A stretch of DNA of 33,972 nt, taken from a virus. The notes below the pieces were generated by a model that was not told the origin of the DNA, made no database searches, and was given only the letters and a program-made list of their open reading frames with translations. This document shows, one piece after another, positions 1-8,982 of this stretch; position 1 is the stretch's first letter; each line of letters begins with the position of its first letter. The position numbers were made by a program, and so were the translations under genes. The stretch covers positions 1 to 33,972 of the IMG/VR virus record IMGVR_UViG_3300035190_001909; one strand, 5' to 3'.

Positions 1-708
1 TTAATTATAGCCAACAACATTTAAATTTATTTTTTTATTCCTTAGCATATCAAATAAATTTGTTTTGATTAAACTATCAGATCCTAAATAAACTCTTGTT
101 GGTAAATTGATATTCTTAATTCTAAATCTAAATTCGTTATAACTATCATCAACGTTACCAGCTAAAATAACAGCACCTTCTCCATATGTAGATAAAAAAC
201 CATTATTAATTGCTGATAAAGAATAAAGTGCAGGATATGCATACCTATACTCACCAGTAACTGTTGCAGATCTAGAATCAATTACAATATCATTTCCATT
301 TTTATCTCTAGCAATTAATTCTACCGTATAAGCATTACTATTTTGGTAATTCCTACAGCCATAACAATCAAAAAGATGATTTCTAAAAGGAAACGAAGCA
401 GTAACATGTTTGTATCTAAAAGCCCCTCCCATTGAGTTTATATTTATTGATGGACTAGTAATTGATTTAATTGGAGCCCCGTAAAAACTTAACGATGCAT
501 AATACCCATGATCACTATATCCTGAAGAAGAGTCAAGCTCATATAATCTCGATCTGCTGATATTATCAAAATCAAATTCAACAGAAATTTGATCCGCATC
601 GCAAGTGAAAGATCCCTTTGTTGGATCACCACAAGTTGAATTTGCATGGGCATTTAATCCGCAAGAAGCAACTAAAAATCCTAAAATACCTAAAACTATT
701 TTTTTCAT
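1..708 (-). CDS. Secreted or lipoprotein-like protein at the end of the tail operon
   Basis: The 235-residue product starts with a clear export signal: two lysines, then a hydrophobic stretch ending in VASC (residues 13-16), which fits a lipobox. A few residues later AHA-N could serve as an ordinary signal peptidase I site, so lipoprotein versus soluble secreted protein is not settled. The mature part is rich in beta-forming residues and has further cysteines, including a CYGC motif, which suggests disulfides in the periplasm. The ATG lies six bases after the fiber gene stop, so it is probably co-transcribed with the late tail genes. I do not recognise the family. Candidate roles are superinfection exclusion at the cell surface or lysogenic conversion; both are inference. 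The stop codon is the first three bases of the window. Confidence 0.75.
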   Translation of the reverse strand: MKKIVLGILGFLVASCGLNAHANSTCGDPTKGSFTCDADQISVEFDFDNISRSRLYELDSSSGYSDHGYYASLSFYGAPIKSITSPSININSMGGAFRYKHVTASFPFRNHLFDCYGCRNYQNSNAYTVELIARDKNGNDIVIDSRSATVTGEYRYAYPALYSLSAINNGFLSTYGEGAVILAGNVDDSYNEFRFRIKNINLPTRVYLGSDSLIKTNLFDMLRNKKINLNVVGYN

Positions 709-714
709 ATAAAA

Positions 715-1515
715 TTATTTAATCCTTATTATATATACTGTTGTTACGTTTTGCGGTTCGATATTTAAATCAGATTTACCGCTTATATTTGATGTTTCTG
801 CCTTATCAAGCACACCATTAATTGCATCGCCTAAAACACCACTTGTATAAAAATTTCTGTAATCATGGCTTGAATTTACTAATTGCAATCCACTGCCTTT
901 AGCAGATGTATTTGCCGCTGGATTAAAAGAGAGAACATAATCAGGCTCATTTTCTCCCTTTCTTGCGTTCTCATAAAATAATTGTATTAATCTTCCTGTA
1001 TCAGCGTTATCTATTTTTAATCTTGTTACTTCATGTGTATGGGCATAATTATGTGTGTGGTTAAAATTAACATTATTATTTTTATTACCACCTAAGACAT
1101 TATCTTTGTTAGAACCTTTTAAAAAATTATTATTATTTAAATTAGGTATTGTTTTTCCATTAAATGGAGACTCTTGATCATTAATTATTTGGCCATTGCA
1201 AAGAACAAAACCAAATTCGTCTGCTTTTTCCAAGGCAATACATTTGTAGCCCCCAAGGCTTGGAAATGTCGCAACGGCAACGCCAATAGGAACGCCCACG
1301 GTAGAAACTTTTTGTAATTGTTCATCAAGATATCTAAGCCATTGGCCTACTAAATTATTCTTATAATTTTCCCATTCCCTTGGGGGAATTTCGTCAACAT
1401 CCCATCCGTCGTCAATTTTTGATTGTGGATATTCTGCTTTTGTATATGTATTATTTAATCCATTTTTGTTGTTTTTTATACACCAATCGGCATATTTTTC
1501 AGGTTTATTTATCAT
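715..1515 (-). CDS. Short tail fiber / collar-domain receptor-binding protein
   Basis: This 266-residue protein probably binds the host receptor at the baseplate periphery. Around residues 100-135 it has the phage tail-collar signature: GFVLCNGQ followed by an NGKTIPNL-like loop and FLKG. Around residues 153-162 it has HTHNYAHTHE, resembling the HxH metal-binding motif that holds trimeric short fibers such as T4 gp12 together. The C-terminus ends in VTTVYIIRIK, typical of collar-domain proteins. It overlaps the upstream DUF2612-like gene by four bases. At 266 residues it is short for a main receptor-binding fiber and no separate long fiber is present, so it may be the only adhesin here. Family known; receptor specificity cannot be read. 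Confidence 0.85.
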   Translation of the reverse strand: MINKPEKYADWCIKNNKNGLNNTYTKAEYPQSKIDDGWDVDEIPPREWENYKNNLVGQWLRYLDEQLQKVSTVGVPIGVAVATFPSLGGYKCIALEKADEFGFVLCNGQIINDQESPFNGKTIPNLNNNNFLKGSNKDNVLGGNKNNNVNFNHTHNYAHTHEVTRLKIDNADTGRLIQLFYENARKGENEPDYVLSFNPAANTSAKGSGLQLVNSSHDYRNFYTSGVLGDAINGVLDKAETSNISGKSDLNIEPQNVTTVYIIRIK

Positions 1516-2087
1516 TCTTCATCCCTAATTATAGAAGCATAACCAGCTCCTTTGTTTGAATTATTGCCAAATATTGTTTTTAATCCTGTATATAATTTTT
1601 TGTTATATCCAAATGGATTTTCAGATTTTGAATATCTTAAACCAAAGGTAACACCAAGTGAAACTGTATTTTTTAACATTAAATATTCATTTTTATTACA
1701 ATTATTACATGCTATTATTTCACAACGTGCGGGATAAGATTCGCCATATAAATATTTTTTTCCATTTAGTATCAATTCTGCCGCTAATATTACATCATTG
1801 CATAGCCCCCGAGAACAATCTATTGCTATTTTATTTTTAATTTCCTGCCTATATATTTCATCATTATCTATATTTCTAGGAATATTTTTATTTATTCCAA
1901 TAACATCTAATTGTTTACCTATCGCATTGTTTAACCCCCGTTTTGTTGTCATATTTTCTAATGTTTCTTCAATATCATTTAACTGAATCCCTATTGCATC
2001 ATTTACAATATTAATTATTTCTTTATCTTGAAATTGAAATAACAGTTTATTATTTAATTCTTTTTTATGTTCAATTTTATTGTACAT
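1512..2087 (-). CDS. DUF2612-like baseplate wedge protein
   Basis: The 191-residue protein sits between baseplate J and the fiber gene, the usual place for a gpI/DUF2612-type protein that links the wedge to the fiber. The N-terminal half is helical and includes GKQLDVIG (about residues 57-64), a pattern common in this family. The C-terminal half carries NPFGYNKKLYTGL (about residues 157-169), as expected for a DUF2612 tail. A cluster of cysteines (CEIIACNNCN) near residues 122-131 is unusual for the family. The start overlaps the baseplate J stop by 11 bases, indicating translational coupling. Assignment rests on position plus weak motifs. Confidence 0.75.
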   Translation of the reverse strand: MYNKIEHKKELNNKLLFQFQDKEIINIVNDAIGIQLNDIEETLENMTTKRGLNNAIGKQLDVIGINKNIPRNIDNDEIYRQEIKNKIAIDCSRGLCNDVILAAELILNGKKYLYGESYPARCEIIACNNCNKNEYLMLKNTVSLGVTFGLRYSKSENPFGYNKKLYTGLKTIFGNNSNKGAGYASIIRDEE

Positions 2088-3498
2088 TTTTAATAACCAT
2101 TATTTCATTTAATGAAAATGTAGCGTATTCGGTTCTTGATATTTTTATTTCTTTTTTGTAAATACCGTCTGATTTTTTAGCTAATGATAAATTTATATTT
2201 ATAATTCCAATACAACTTGCAAATATAGAACCATAAAATTTCTGATCAATTATATTATTATTAATCCCTAAACTATTACCATATTTTGAAACAGATTCTC
2301 GCACAATAATATCTCCATTTTCTGGAAAATTATTTGTTACGATTAATTCAATTTTTACTAAAATAGGAACGTCGCTAGGACGGGAAAAATAAATATCAAA
2401 ATATTGATCTGTTTTTGGGATATAATACGGAACCCTAACACTACCTACACATGGAATACCCGACGGCTTGTTATTAAATATAACCGCCGCAATCTCCTGA
2501 TCATCGCCACCCTCAACAATCGCTTGATACGAATGTGGCGGGAGACCCTCGCTCGATACCTTATCGCTATCGTTATTAATAACATCAGCGCTAGAAACCC
2601 CGCGCACATCAGCAAGTTTTGCTTTAAGAGCCTGCCAAACGTTTTGACCGATAATCGCACTTGCTCCTGACCTTCGCGCTCTGTATTCGATATCTGATTC
2701 GCGAAGCCTACCGAGAGATCGCGCTTGCTCATTATTTGTAGCACGCGAGAGACCGAGGGCAGGAGAAACAACAATGTTTAACGTTTCAGGAGGGCATATA
2801 ATCGCGCCGTCATTTTTAGCGCTAAACATTGTTTTATTTGTCACTTTATCTAGTGTCTGATTCTCACTAATGTAAGGTAAAAATACACTAAAATCATTTG
2901 ATGATATTGTGTAGAAATTATCGCTTTGTATTATTTTATAGTTATCAATATTAAATAAGCTTACTAAATTTCTGCAAACATCAACAGGTTTATCATTTGC
3001 TTTTGATGTGTAAGATATTTTTTTTCCATTAATATTTATAAAATATTCTTTACTTGGTAGTATGCCGTCATTTATTTTTGCTGAAAATTCTATACAATTA
3101 TTTACATTTAAAATAATTTCATTTTCATTAAAAAATAGTTCATTATTTGCAACGCATTTTAATAAAAATTCTTTAGGTATTTTTGTGCCTATTTTTCCTG
3201 TAAGCGCAGCTTCAACTTTTGTTTTTGCAGCTTCCAATCTGATAATATTACTATTTAAGCCGCAATCATCAAGGTTTTTTTCTTCCGCACTATCAGGATT
3301 TGAAGCGTCGTATGCGCTTTGCACACCCTCCCAAACTTCGCTTAATTGAAAAGAAACAGATTCTAAATAGTTACCGATCAGAGTATCTTCTAATACAATT
3401 TTTACTTTAGCTTTACTCTCAATATATTTAACCATCTCAGACAATATTTGAGGTTGTCTTTTAATATTTAAGCCTTCTCTTGTCATGTATGATGTCAT
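2077..3498 (-). CDS. Baseplate J-like wedge protein
   Basis: The 473-residue protein is the main baseplate wedge component (baseplate J / Mu gp47 / T4 gp6 type) that forms the ring around the hub. The central region, about residues 245-345, holds the conserved core: the RATNNEQAR and RLRESDIEYRARR stretch, then VRGVSSADVINNDSD and PPHSYQAIVEGGDDQEIA, a recognisable baseplate J pattern. Its first base overlaps the last base of the gp25-like gene stop (TAATG junction). The core is encoded by DNA visibly richer in G+C (about 2440-2780) than the two ends of the same gene, which may reflect recombination or strong constraint. Confidence 0.88.
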   Translation of the reverse strand: MTSYMTREGLNIKRQPQILSEMVKYIESKAKVKIVLEDTLIGNYLESVSFQLSEVWEGVQSAYDASNPDSAEEKNLDDCGLNSNIIRLEAAKTKVEAALTGKIGTKIPKEFLLKCVANNELFFNENEIILNVNNCIEFSAKINDGILPSKEYFININGKKISYTSKANDKPVDVCRNLVSLFNIDNYKIIQSDNFYTISSNDFSVFLPYISENQTLDKVTNKTMFSAKNDGAIICPPETLNIVVSPALGLSRATNNEQARSLGRLRESDIEYRARRSGASAIIGQNVWQALKAKLADVRGVSSADVINNDSDKVSSEGLPPHSYQAIVEGGDDQEIAAVIFNNKPSGIPCVGSVRVPYYIPKTDQYFDIYFSRPSDVPILVKIELIVTNNFPENGDIIVRESVSKYGNSLGINNNIIDQKFYGSIFASCIGIININLSLAKKSDGIYKKEIKISRTEYATFSLNEIMVIKNVQ

Positions 3499-3839
3499 TA
3501 AATATTGTCCTTAATTGTAAACACTTCAGAGTTTTTAGTTTTAATTTCTGCGTTATAGAAATATGTTTTATTATTAGTATAAGAATTAAACTTAATTATT
3601 TTTTCAACATTTTTAACGCTTAATATTTCTTTCTTAAAAAGAATATCAATGTTTTGTTTTGTTGTTTTTTTTCCTAAAATCTTTTGATAGTAGGGAACTC
3701 CTCGAGTTTCATCTAAAAAATACTCGCCTTTAAATGTTCTGAGTCTTATTTTTATAGCTTGCGCAATGTTTGATGTAGATAATATTTTACCACTTTTAAT
3801 ATCTATTTCGCCATCATTATCTAGTAAAATATCAACCAT
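3498..3839 (-). CDS. gp25-like baseplate wedge protein
   Basis: This 113-residue protein fits the T4 gp25 / GpW lysozyme-like wedge family in size and location directly upstream of baseplate J. It has the typical N-terminal IAQAIKIRLRTFKGEYFLD stretch (about residues 25-43), followed by RGVPYYQKILGK. In known contractile tails this subunit ties the wedge to the sheath start. It overlaps baseplate J by one base and follows the spike gene after a short gap. Confidence is good from context and moderate from sequence alone. Confidence 0.82.
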   Translation of the reverse strand: MVDILLDNDGEIDIKSGKILSTSNIAQAIKIRLRTFKGEYFLDETRGVPYYQKILGKKTTKQNIDILFKKEILSVKNVEKIIKFNSYTNNKTYFYNAEIKTKNSEVFTIKDNI

Positions 3840-3847
3840 AATTAATT

Positions 3848-4627
3848 CTATCCCTTTGGTAAATCTGTTACAGACCCTCCAGACAATACACCCGCGTGAG
3901 TGTGTTTACTTAAAGAGACCAAACCTTTTGCCGCTGTTACTTCAACATCTGCTTTTACGTTTAACGCTTCAATATTTGAGGATGACTTTAATGCTGTGCA
4001 AGAAATTTTCTTACATTCAATATCACCACTGAAAGAAACTTTATCCGCTTTGATGATTGCATTATTACAAGTGATATTTAAATTACTATCGCTTTTAATC
4101 TCGATTGATTTTGCGGAAACAATGCAAACATCATCATCGCTATTTATATTTAGTTTAGATTGTGCATGAATGTCTAGAGTATTATTGTCGTTAATTACAA
4201 TTTGGCAATTTGCATTTTTTAACACAATGGCGTTTTGTGCAAATTGTATTTTTTTACTTGTTGGTCTTAAACAGGGAATAGCTAAAGCGTCACTTAAATT
4301 AAATTTACGTGTGTCGTCAGGGTCAATTGGCGCACCGTCTGAATTAATCCACGCGTCGATTGAACGCTCGCAAATCAGAACTAAAACCGTGTCATTTTCT
4401 TTTATCGGTAGTCCTATAATTGAATTAGAAACAGACAAAAAACAAATCGGAACGTTATGTAAAATCGGCAAATCTAAAACTTGCCCGTCCTTGAATCTTT
4501 TTTTAATTGTCGGCTGCAAATCGGCACATTGATTTTCATGGTTATATCTCACAACCTGAGCAGGAAAAACAGTGTGAAACTCAGTTAAAAAATTTTCTAG
4601 ATGCGCTTGTATTACTTCTGATATCAT
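3848..4627 (-). CDS. Gp138-like membrane-puncturing spike
   Basis: The 259-residue protein matches the Gp138 type of tail spike that caps the central hub and pierces the outer membrane. Residues 1-120 form the N-terminal OB-like domain, with the VVRYNHENQCADLQPTIK segment and DTVLVLICERSIDAW. The remainder is repetitive and beta-rich (alternating short strands such as LNINSDDDVCIVSAKSIEI), as expected for a triple-stranded beta-helix needle. Near the C-terminus, HTHAGV at about residues 242-247 offers an HxH pair that in related spikes binds an iron ion at the tip. It overlaps the hub gene by four bases. Confidence 0.85.
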   Translation of the reverse strand: MISEVIQAHLENFLTEFHTVFPAQVVRYNHENQCADLQPTIKKRFKDGQVLDLPILHNVPICFLSVSNSIIGLPIKENDTVLVLICERSIDAWINSDGAPIDPDDTRKFNLSDALAIPCLRPTSKKIQFAQNAIVLKNANCQIVINDNNTLDIHAQSKLNINSDDDVCIVSAKSIEIKSDSNLNITCNNAIIKADKVSFSGDIECKKISCTALKSSSNIEALNVKADVEVTAAKGLVSLSKHTHAGVLSGGSVTDLPKG

Positions 4628-5493
4628 CGAACCTCCACAGCAAAGCCTTTACTTATCCAGTCGCCGCCTAAATATGTTCCCTTATGTTCAATGCTAATTA
4701 TTTTGTAATTACTATTAACACTATCATCATTATTAATTTTAATCATCGAAAGAGGTTGCAGCGCACCATTAAGAAATGCTTCAAAATTTACACCGTCTAC
4801 AGGCTTTTTTTCTTTTTCTGTAGCCTGTGGATCATTTTTTGTTTTTTCTGCGATGATTAAACCAGAGCTATAATCTAATAAAAAACCCTGTTGTTGCGTT
4901 ATTTTATCTCTAGCTGCAATATAAATAATATTATTTTGTATTGAAAAATTCATATTTAGAGGTTGTAATATTTTTGATATTTCTGCTTTAGTAAATCCAC
5001 AGATTGAATAACCATTTCTATATATTTTATTTGAAAGCAACTCTGAATTGTAAATTGTTCCTAATGCTAAATCATTTTCTTTTTCCATTAAATCACTACA
5101 TAGCGCATTTATTATTGTCAGCGCGTTTGTTCCTGCTGGAAATGATTTTGATGTTTTTGCTTCTCGTAATGCAATATAACCTTCGGCCGCTTCAATATTT
5201 GTTTCATAATCAGTTGCATTTTTTTTGCTTGAAGCTTTTGTAATTTTCCCTTGAAATATAACGGTTTTATTTTGATAACCTGCACTAAATATAATGGCCA
5301 TATTATTTTTAGCTGTTAAGGCATCTCTGTATTCCTTATCTAAACCTATTATCTTTAGAGTTAGTTTATTAATTGATTTATCGTTTTCTTGTCCTTTTTT
5401 TACAGAAAAATCTATTTCATGATCATCTAAAACAAATCCAATGGAGTTAGGTTGCCCTATAGTTAATTCATATGACCTTATATATTGTTCCAT
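4624..5493 (-). CDS. Baseplate hub protein
   Basis: The 289-residue protein is predicted to form the central hub (gp27 / late control D-like) under the tail tube. It begins with a beta-rich domain (RSYELTIGQPNSIGFVLDD), continues with FSAGYQNKTVIFQGKITKA, a common hub motif, and contains a domain around residues 180-235 (ILQPLNMNFSIQNNIIYI) typical of this fold. The final section, with IEHKGTYLGGDWISKGFAV, resembles the C-terminus of Pam3-type hub proteins. It lies between the plug and the spike, as in other simple contractile tails. The 3' end overlaps the spike start by four bases. Confidence 0.82.
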   Translation of the reverse strand: MEQYIRSYELTIGQPNSIGFVLDDHEIDFSVKKGQENDKSINKLTLKIIGLDKEYRDALTAKNNMAIIFSAGYQNKTVIFQGKITKASSKKNATDYETNIEAAEGYIALREAKTSKSFPAGTNALTIINALCSDLMEKENDLALGTIYNSELLSNKIYRNGYSICGFTKAEISKILQPLNMNFSIQNNIIYIAARDKITQQQGFLLDYSSGLIIAEKTKNDPQATEKEKKPVDGVNFEAFLNGALQPLSMIKINNDDSVNSNYKIISIEHKGTYLGGDWISKGFAVEVR

Positions 5494-5837
5494 AGTTCAC
5501 CTTGTTTTATTTTATCAATTGCTTCTGTAGAAAAATAATATATTTTAAATTCATTCCCTAAATTTTCAAAATTTGGATATTCATAAATATTTTTGTTATT
5601 AAATCCTACAATTTCACCAGCAAATAAATTTTCTATTTTGTATCTTTTAAACATCCCTACAAAAGGCAATATTTTAATATTTCTAATTAAATAATTGTCT
5701 TTCATATCCAGAACAGACAAGCGCCATCTTTCGTCTCGTGAATTAAAAGAAAATTCAAATTGATATGCTTGATTATCAATGATATTTGTTTGCACAAAGT
5801 AATGAGATTTATTTGTAATTACTATTTCATATATCAT
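5478..5837 (-). CDS. Baseplate plug protein (Pam3 gp18-like)
   Basis: The 119-residue protein lies between the Dit-like gene and the hub and has the size and layout of small baseplate plug proteins in simple myoviruses. The pattern FEFSFNSRDERWRLSVLD (about residues 27-44) is characteristic: beta strands around a W-x-L-S-V-x-D core. It is probably part of the seal at the base of the tail tube. The start codon shares its first base with the stop of the Dit-like gene, and the 3' end overlaps the hub by 16 bases. Family assignment is from memory of the motif and gene order. Confidence 0.72.
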   Translation of the reverse strand: MIYEIVITNKSHYFVQTNIIDNQAYQFEFSFNSRDERWRLSVLDMKDNYLIRNIKILPFVGMFKRYKIENLFAGEIVGFNNKNIYEYPNFENLGNEFKIYYFSTEAIDKIKQGELWNNI

Positions 5838-6511
5838 TATTTAAACCCCAAAAATGAAGATACGTTTGAAGATACGTTTTTTAAACCATCAAAAACTTTC
5901 ACACCATATGTATCATTAGGATCTATTTTTTTTGTTTCATTTTTTCCGTTATTCTTTTTTTCAACAACTTTAGGCTTAACTTTTTCTTTTGGTACTGATG
6001 TAGTTTTTGTTTTGACTTTAATAATTTTTTGTATTTCAAGAGTAAATTTTAAACTATCCCCGTTATCGGCATTAAATTTTGGTGTGTAATTTAACAAAAC
6101 AAGGTTGTCTATTTCATCAAATCCCCTAATAAATAAAGAGAATGTTTTTTGCGATTCATAAAGATTTTCAAAATATTTATGTGCATCTAAAACTCTATTC
6201 TCTTCTACATTTTCTTTTATTTTAATACTTGAATTTGATGTTGTTTTTCCAAACAATAAACTTATTTTATTAATAATTCCGTTATCTGCTTTTACTTCAA
6301 CATCTTCATCGCTTGTTTCAATTGTTGGTATATTTGATATTGTTCCATCAATTGAAAACTTAGGATTTTCTAACACTCTTGAGTCAGAAACAGAAATGCC
6401 ACTACCGATAGGTTTTGATGTTACTTTAGAAGAATAATTTCTAGAATCTTCATTTGTGCAATCAATATCAATAGAATTACCATCACCATCTAAAATAACT
6501 ATTGCGCCCAT
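5837..6511 (-). CDS. Dit-like tail/baseplate protein
   Basis: This 224-residue protein follows the tape measure gene and resembles Dit-like proteins of contractile phages, which join tail tube and hub. Residues 1-150 are predicted beta-rich, with VSDSRVLENPKFSIDGTIS and the KTFSLFIRGFDEIDNLVL strand pair seen in this group. From about residue 165 a lysine-rich, low-complexity linker appears (KEKVKPKVVEKKNNGKNETK), followed by a short C-terminal segment. It shares one base with both neighbours' stop/start codons, so translation is tightly coupled. Function is assigned mainly by gene order. Confidence 0.68.
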   Translation of the reverse strand: MGAIVILDGDGNSIDIDCTNEDSRNYSSKVTSKPIGSGISVSDSRVLENPKFSIDGTISNIPTIETSDEDVEVKADNGIINKISLLFGKTTSNSSIKIKENVEENRVLDAHKYFENLYESQKTFSLFIRGFDEIDNLVLLNYTPKFNADNGDSLKFTLEIQKIIKVKTKTTSVPKEKVKPKVVEKKNNGKNETKKIDPNDTYGVKVFDGLKNVSSNVSSFLGFK

Positions 6512-8355
6512 TATTCCCTGCTTGTAGCGTCTGCCATTGCTAATGAGTAGTGAGATGTAAACGTATCATCAACATAATCACGAATTTTATTTGCTAGAAA
6601 TTTTTCGTCTGTTTGATGATGATTATTTGATACAATATCAAAACTCAATTTAGGTGAAAATGTATTAGTTACGTTATTAATTGGTTTTTGTGTTGGATAA
6701 ATAAGCGGCTGTTGGCTCCTATATTCTGTAAAATGTTCCACTTTTGGGATAATAGTACCCATAATGTTATTAACATCATCTAAAGATATTTTAGGTTTAA
6801 ATCTTCTAAATTTATCACTTACACCACTAAATATCTTGCTAAATACTCCTGAAATTTTTGATGACATCGCTAGGATAGGCTCAACAACATATTGAAAATA
6901 TTTATCCTTAATATAAATAAATATACCCAATAAAAAATCTTTAACTCTATTAAACGCACTATAAATTTCTAAAGATATTTTTGTACCAAATTCACCAAAT
7001 TTTTTAACCCATGATTTTGTTTTTTCGCTTATCCATTTTGAAAACTTTGTACCGAATGCTTCAAATTTTTTAATCCAGCCTATTGTATGATCATAAATCC
7101 AGTTTGAAATTTTTACGCCAATTTCTTCAATCCAAGTTCCAAATTCAGAAAATAATTCTCTTAATTTTGCAACAACTTTTCCAGTAACAGAGTTTTTTCC
7201 ATGAAAATATCCGTAAATATCCTCAGCAAGTAAACCAATAACAGCAATTACCGCGAGCACACCCGCAACAATCAACCACAGAGGTAGGGTCATTAAAATT
7301 TCTGCAATTGTCGCTGTTCCTGCGGCGATTGCTAACGCGCCATCTGCTATTATTAAAGCATTTGTTACAACAATATTTGCAAGTAGTGCTATTTTATTTG
7401 CGTTGAGCGCTAACGTTAAAGCCCCTATAGCACCCACGACCGACCACATTACCACTGGTACTTTATCAAAAGCTTCTGCAATACCATGAATAAAATCCGA
7501 TGTAATTCTTATTAGAGGATTTAGTTTACTCAACGCACTAGAGAACATATCAAGCGCTTGTACTGCTAATTTTGTAAAGCCCGCCTCTCCAATAGTTTTT
7601 TGGATCATATAAATTTGGTTTTTAAAATTTTGAAGTGCAGCGGTAGGACTTTTATAATAAGCTTCTACCCCGTCCTTATATAGTGAATATCCTGAGTCAC
7701 TTATAAGTTCTGCTCGTTGTTCTGCGGTCATTGCTTTTAATTTTGCATCTGCTACTTTTTTGCCACCTAATCTTTTTTCAATTTCCTGCAAAATAATTGT
7801 GTCATCACCGAGCTCTCTTTGTTTTAATTCGGCCATTGAAGCAGTGCCAGCAATAAAATCTGTTACGCCTTTCTGCACTCGCTGCAAAGTTTCTTTGTTT
7901 TTTATATTTGCGCCAGCATAAGCAATTTGTAGTTTTGTATATATATCATAGGACTTATCAACGCTAATATCAGAGAATGACATTTGCTGTTGAAATTTTC
8001 CATACTCTTCCGTTAATGCTGCAATCGACATTTTCGACTTTAAAGCAAATTGAGTGACTTTCTCCAGTTGTTTTGTAGAAATATCTTCTGATTTTGTCGC
8101 ATTTATCAACTGATTTTTAGCATTTTCATATTCAGCATTTACTTTAAATGTGCTTTTAATTCCTTCAAAACCTAAATAACCAGCTAATACAAATTTTAAT
8201 TTTTGCAAAACTCCAGAAAGTTTTTCAACAGATTGAGCATATTTGTCAACATTTTCTCGACCTTTGCTCATACTATTTTCAAAAGCTGAAAGCGTTGACT
8301 TGTCAAATTGAATTGTAAATCTTGCGAAAAAATCCGCTAGTAAATTAGCCGCCAT
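6511..8355 (-). CDS. Tape measure protein
   Basis: The 614-residue protein sets tail length and is the longest in the tail module. The N-terminal third is helical (FTIQFDKSTLSAFENSMSKG, VEKLSGVLQKLKFVLAGYLG) and resembles the start of tape measure proteins. Residues about 300-385 are strongly hydrophobic, with several potential membrane-spanning helices, consistent with the inner-membrane channel role proposed for such proteins. Residues about 407-462 contain a tandem repeat of about 22 residues in which KWISEKTKSWVKKF echoes NWIYDHTIGWIKKF. At this length the tail should be rather short. The start overlaps the frameshifted chaperone stop by 11 bases. Confidence 0.9.
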   Translation of the reverse strand: MAANLLADFFARFTIQFDKSTLSAFENSMSKGRENVDKYAQSVEKLSGVLQKLKFVLAGYLGFEGIKSTFKVNAEYENAKNQLINATKSEDISTKQLEKVTQFALKSKMSIAALTEEYGKFQQQMSFSDISVDKSYDIYTKLQIAYAGANIKNKETLQRVQKGVTDFIAGTASMAELKQRELGDDTIILQEIEKRLGGKKVADAKLKAMTAEQRAELISDSGYSLYKDGVEAYYKSPTAALQNFKNQIYMIQKTIGEAGFTKLAVQALDMFSSALSKLNPLIRITSDFIHGIAEAFDKVPVVMWSVVGAIGALTLALNANKIALLANIVVTNALIIADGALAIAAGTATIAEILMTLPLWLIVAGVLAVIAVIGLLAEDIYGYFHGKNSVTGKVVAKLRELFSEFGTWIEEIGVKISNWIYDHTIGWIKKFEAFGTKFSKWISEKTKSWVKKFGEFGTKISLEIYSAFNRVKDFLLGIFIYIKDKYFQYVVEPILAMSSKISGVFSKIFSGVSDKFRRFKPKISLDDVNNIMGTIIPKVEHFTEYRSQQPLIYPTQKPINNVTNTFSPKLSFDIVSNNHHQTDEKFLANKIRDYVDDTFTSHYSLAMADATSRE

Positions 8356-8982
8356 TTTTGTTATACTTTCTTTGCATTTCTAAGCTTTGCCTGTATTCAA
8401 TTTCATGTTGCTGTTCCATGTATTCGATTTCATCAAAAATATCATCAAGAGTAAAATTCTTAAATAATTGTGATTTTGAGATTTTAAATTGATGACATAT
8501 TCTCATAATTTTAAAATCTAACTTAGTTTGATTTTTAATGCGTCGAGAAACTTCGAGGAGCCAATGATCCGCTGGAACATTGCCCCTAAATCTTTTTTTA
8601 ACAATTGTTCCATACAATTCATTTTAATCACATGAATAAATAATTCGATAATCGTTAAAGCATCTGTTTTATTTATAACATCTCTAGTAAATGCAATATT
8701 ATTTTTTGTAATATTTTTTAGCTTAGAAACTACATAATCAAAATTTAATTTTTTAATCAATTCACTAATAATTTCTTCAATATTTAATTTTTCAATATCT
8801 GGCCTGTAAACTATCTTTTCTTTGCCATCATCATCTTTAATAGTTTCTTTTTTAAAATTCTTTACACTTATTGCTAACATTGATAGACATTGCATATATA
8901 AATCGTATGAATCGCATGTTTCTAATTTTTCAATTACAAAATCATCGCCATCAATATTTACTTTAATTTTTTCTTCAGTCAT
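8345..8982 (-). CDS. Tail assembly chaperone, -1 frameshift fusion (GT-like)
   Basis: A -1 ribosomal slip at 8599-8593 joins the first 130 residues of the chaperone to 82 residues encoded in the other frame (8593 down to 8345), giving a product of about 212 residues. The junction reads QLLKK then RFRGNVPADHW. The extension includes KISKSQLFKNFTLDDIFDE and ends close to the tape measure start, as the T part of lambda G/GT does. The shifted frame also has an apparent ATG at 8617, but it lies inside the zero-frame coding sequence and needs no separate start if the slip is used. Confidence 0.8.
8518..8982 (-). CDS. Tail assembly chaperone, unshifted product (G-like)
   Basis: The zero-frame product is 154 residues from the ATG at 8982. 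I prefer this over an upstream GTG (8991) because AGGTGG sits five bases before it. In tailed phages the gene between tail tube and tape measure encodes two related chaperones that bind the tape measure protein during tail assembly, and this protein has the right position, size and mostly helical make-up. It overlaps the tail tube stop by eight bases. The zero-frame sequence continues past the slippery site for about 25 codons before its stop. See the frameshift entry for the longer product. Confidence 0.82.
   Translation of the reverse strand: MTEEKIKVNIDGDDFVIEKLETCDSYDLYMQCLSMLAISVKNFKKETIKDDDGKEKIVYRPDIEKLNIEEIISELIKKLNFDYVVSKLKNITKNNIAFTRDVINKTDALTIIELFIHVIKMNCMEQLLKKDLGAMFQRIIGSSKFLDALKIKLS
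8557..8599 (-). promoter_or_regulatory. Programmed -1 frameshift signal
   Basis: On the minus strand a slippery heptamer A_AAA_AAA lies in the zero frame at 8599-8593, followed by G. After a six-base spacer (GATTTA) comes a stem: GGGGCAATG at 8586-8578 pairs with CATT at 8566-8563 and GCTCC at 8561-8557, with one bulged G and one G-U pair, around an 11-base loop. Heptamer, spacer and stem all match the standard layout for -1 frameshifting, and the shifted reading frame is exactly the open one. Confidence 0.85.

Noticed and set aside
2445-2774. A 109-codon frame inside the baseplate J gene
   Set aside because: It is a shadow frame caused by higher GC; the baseplate J frame has clear family motifs.
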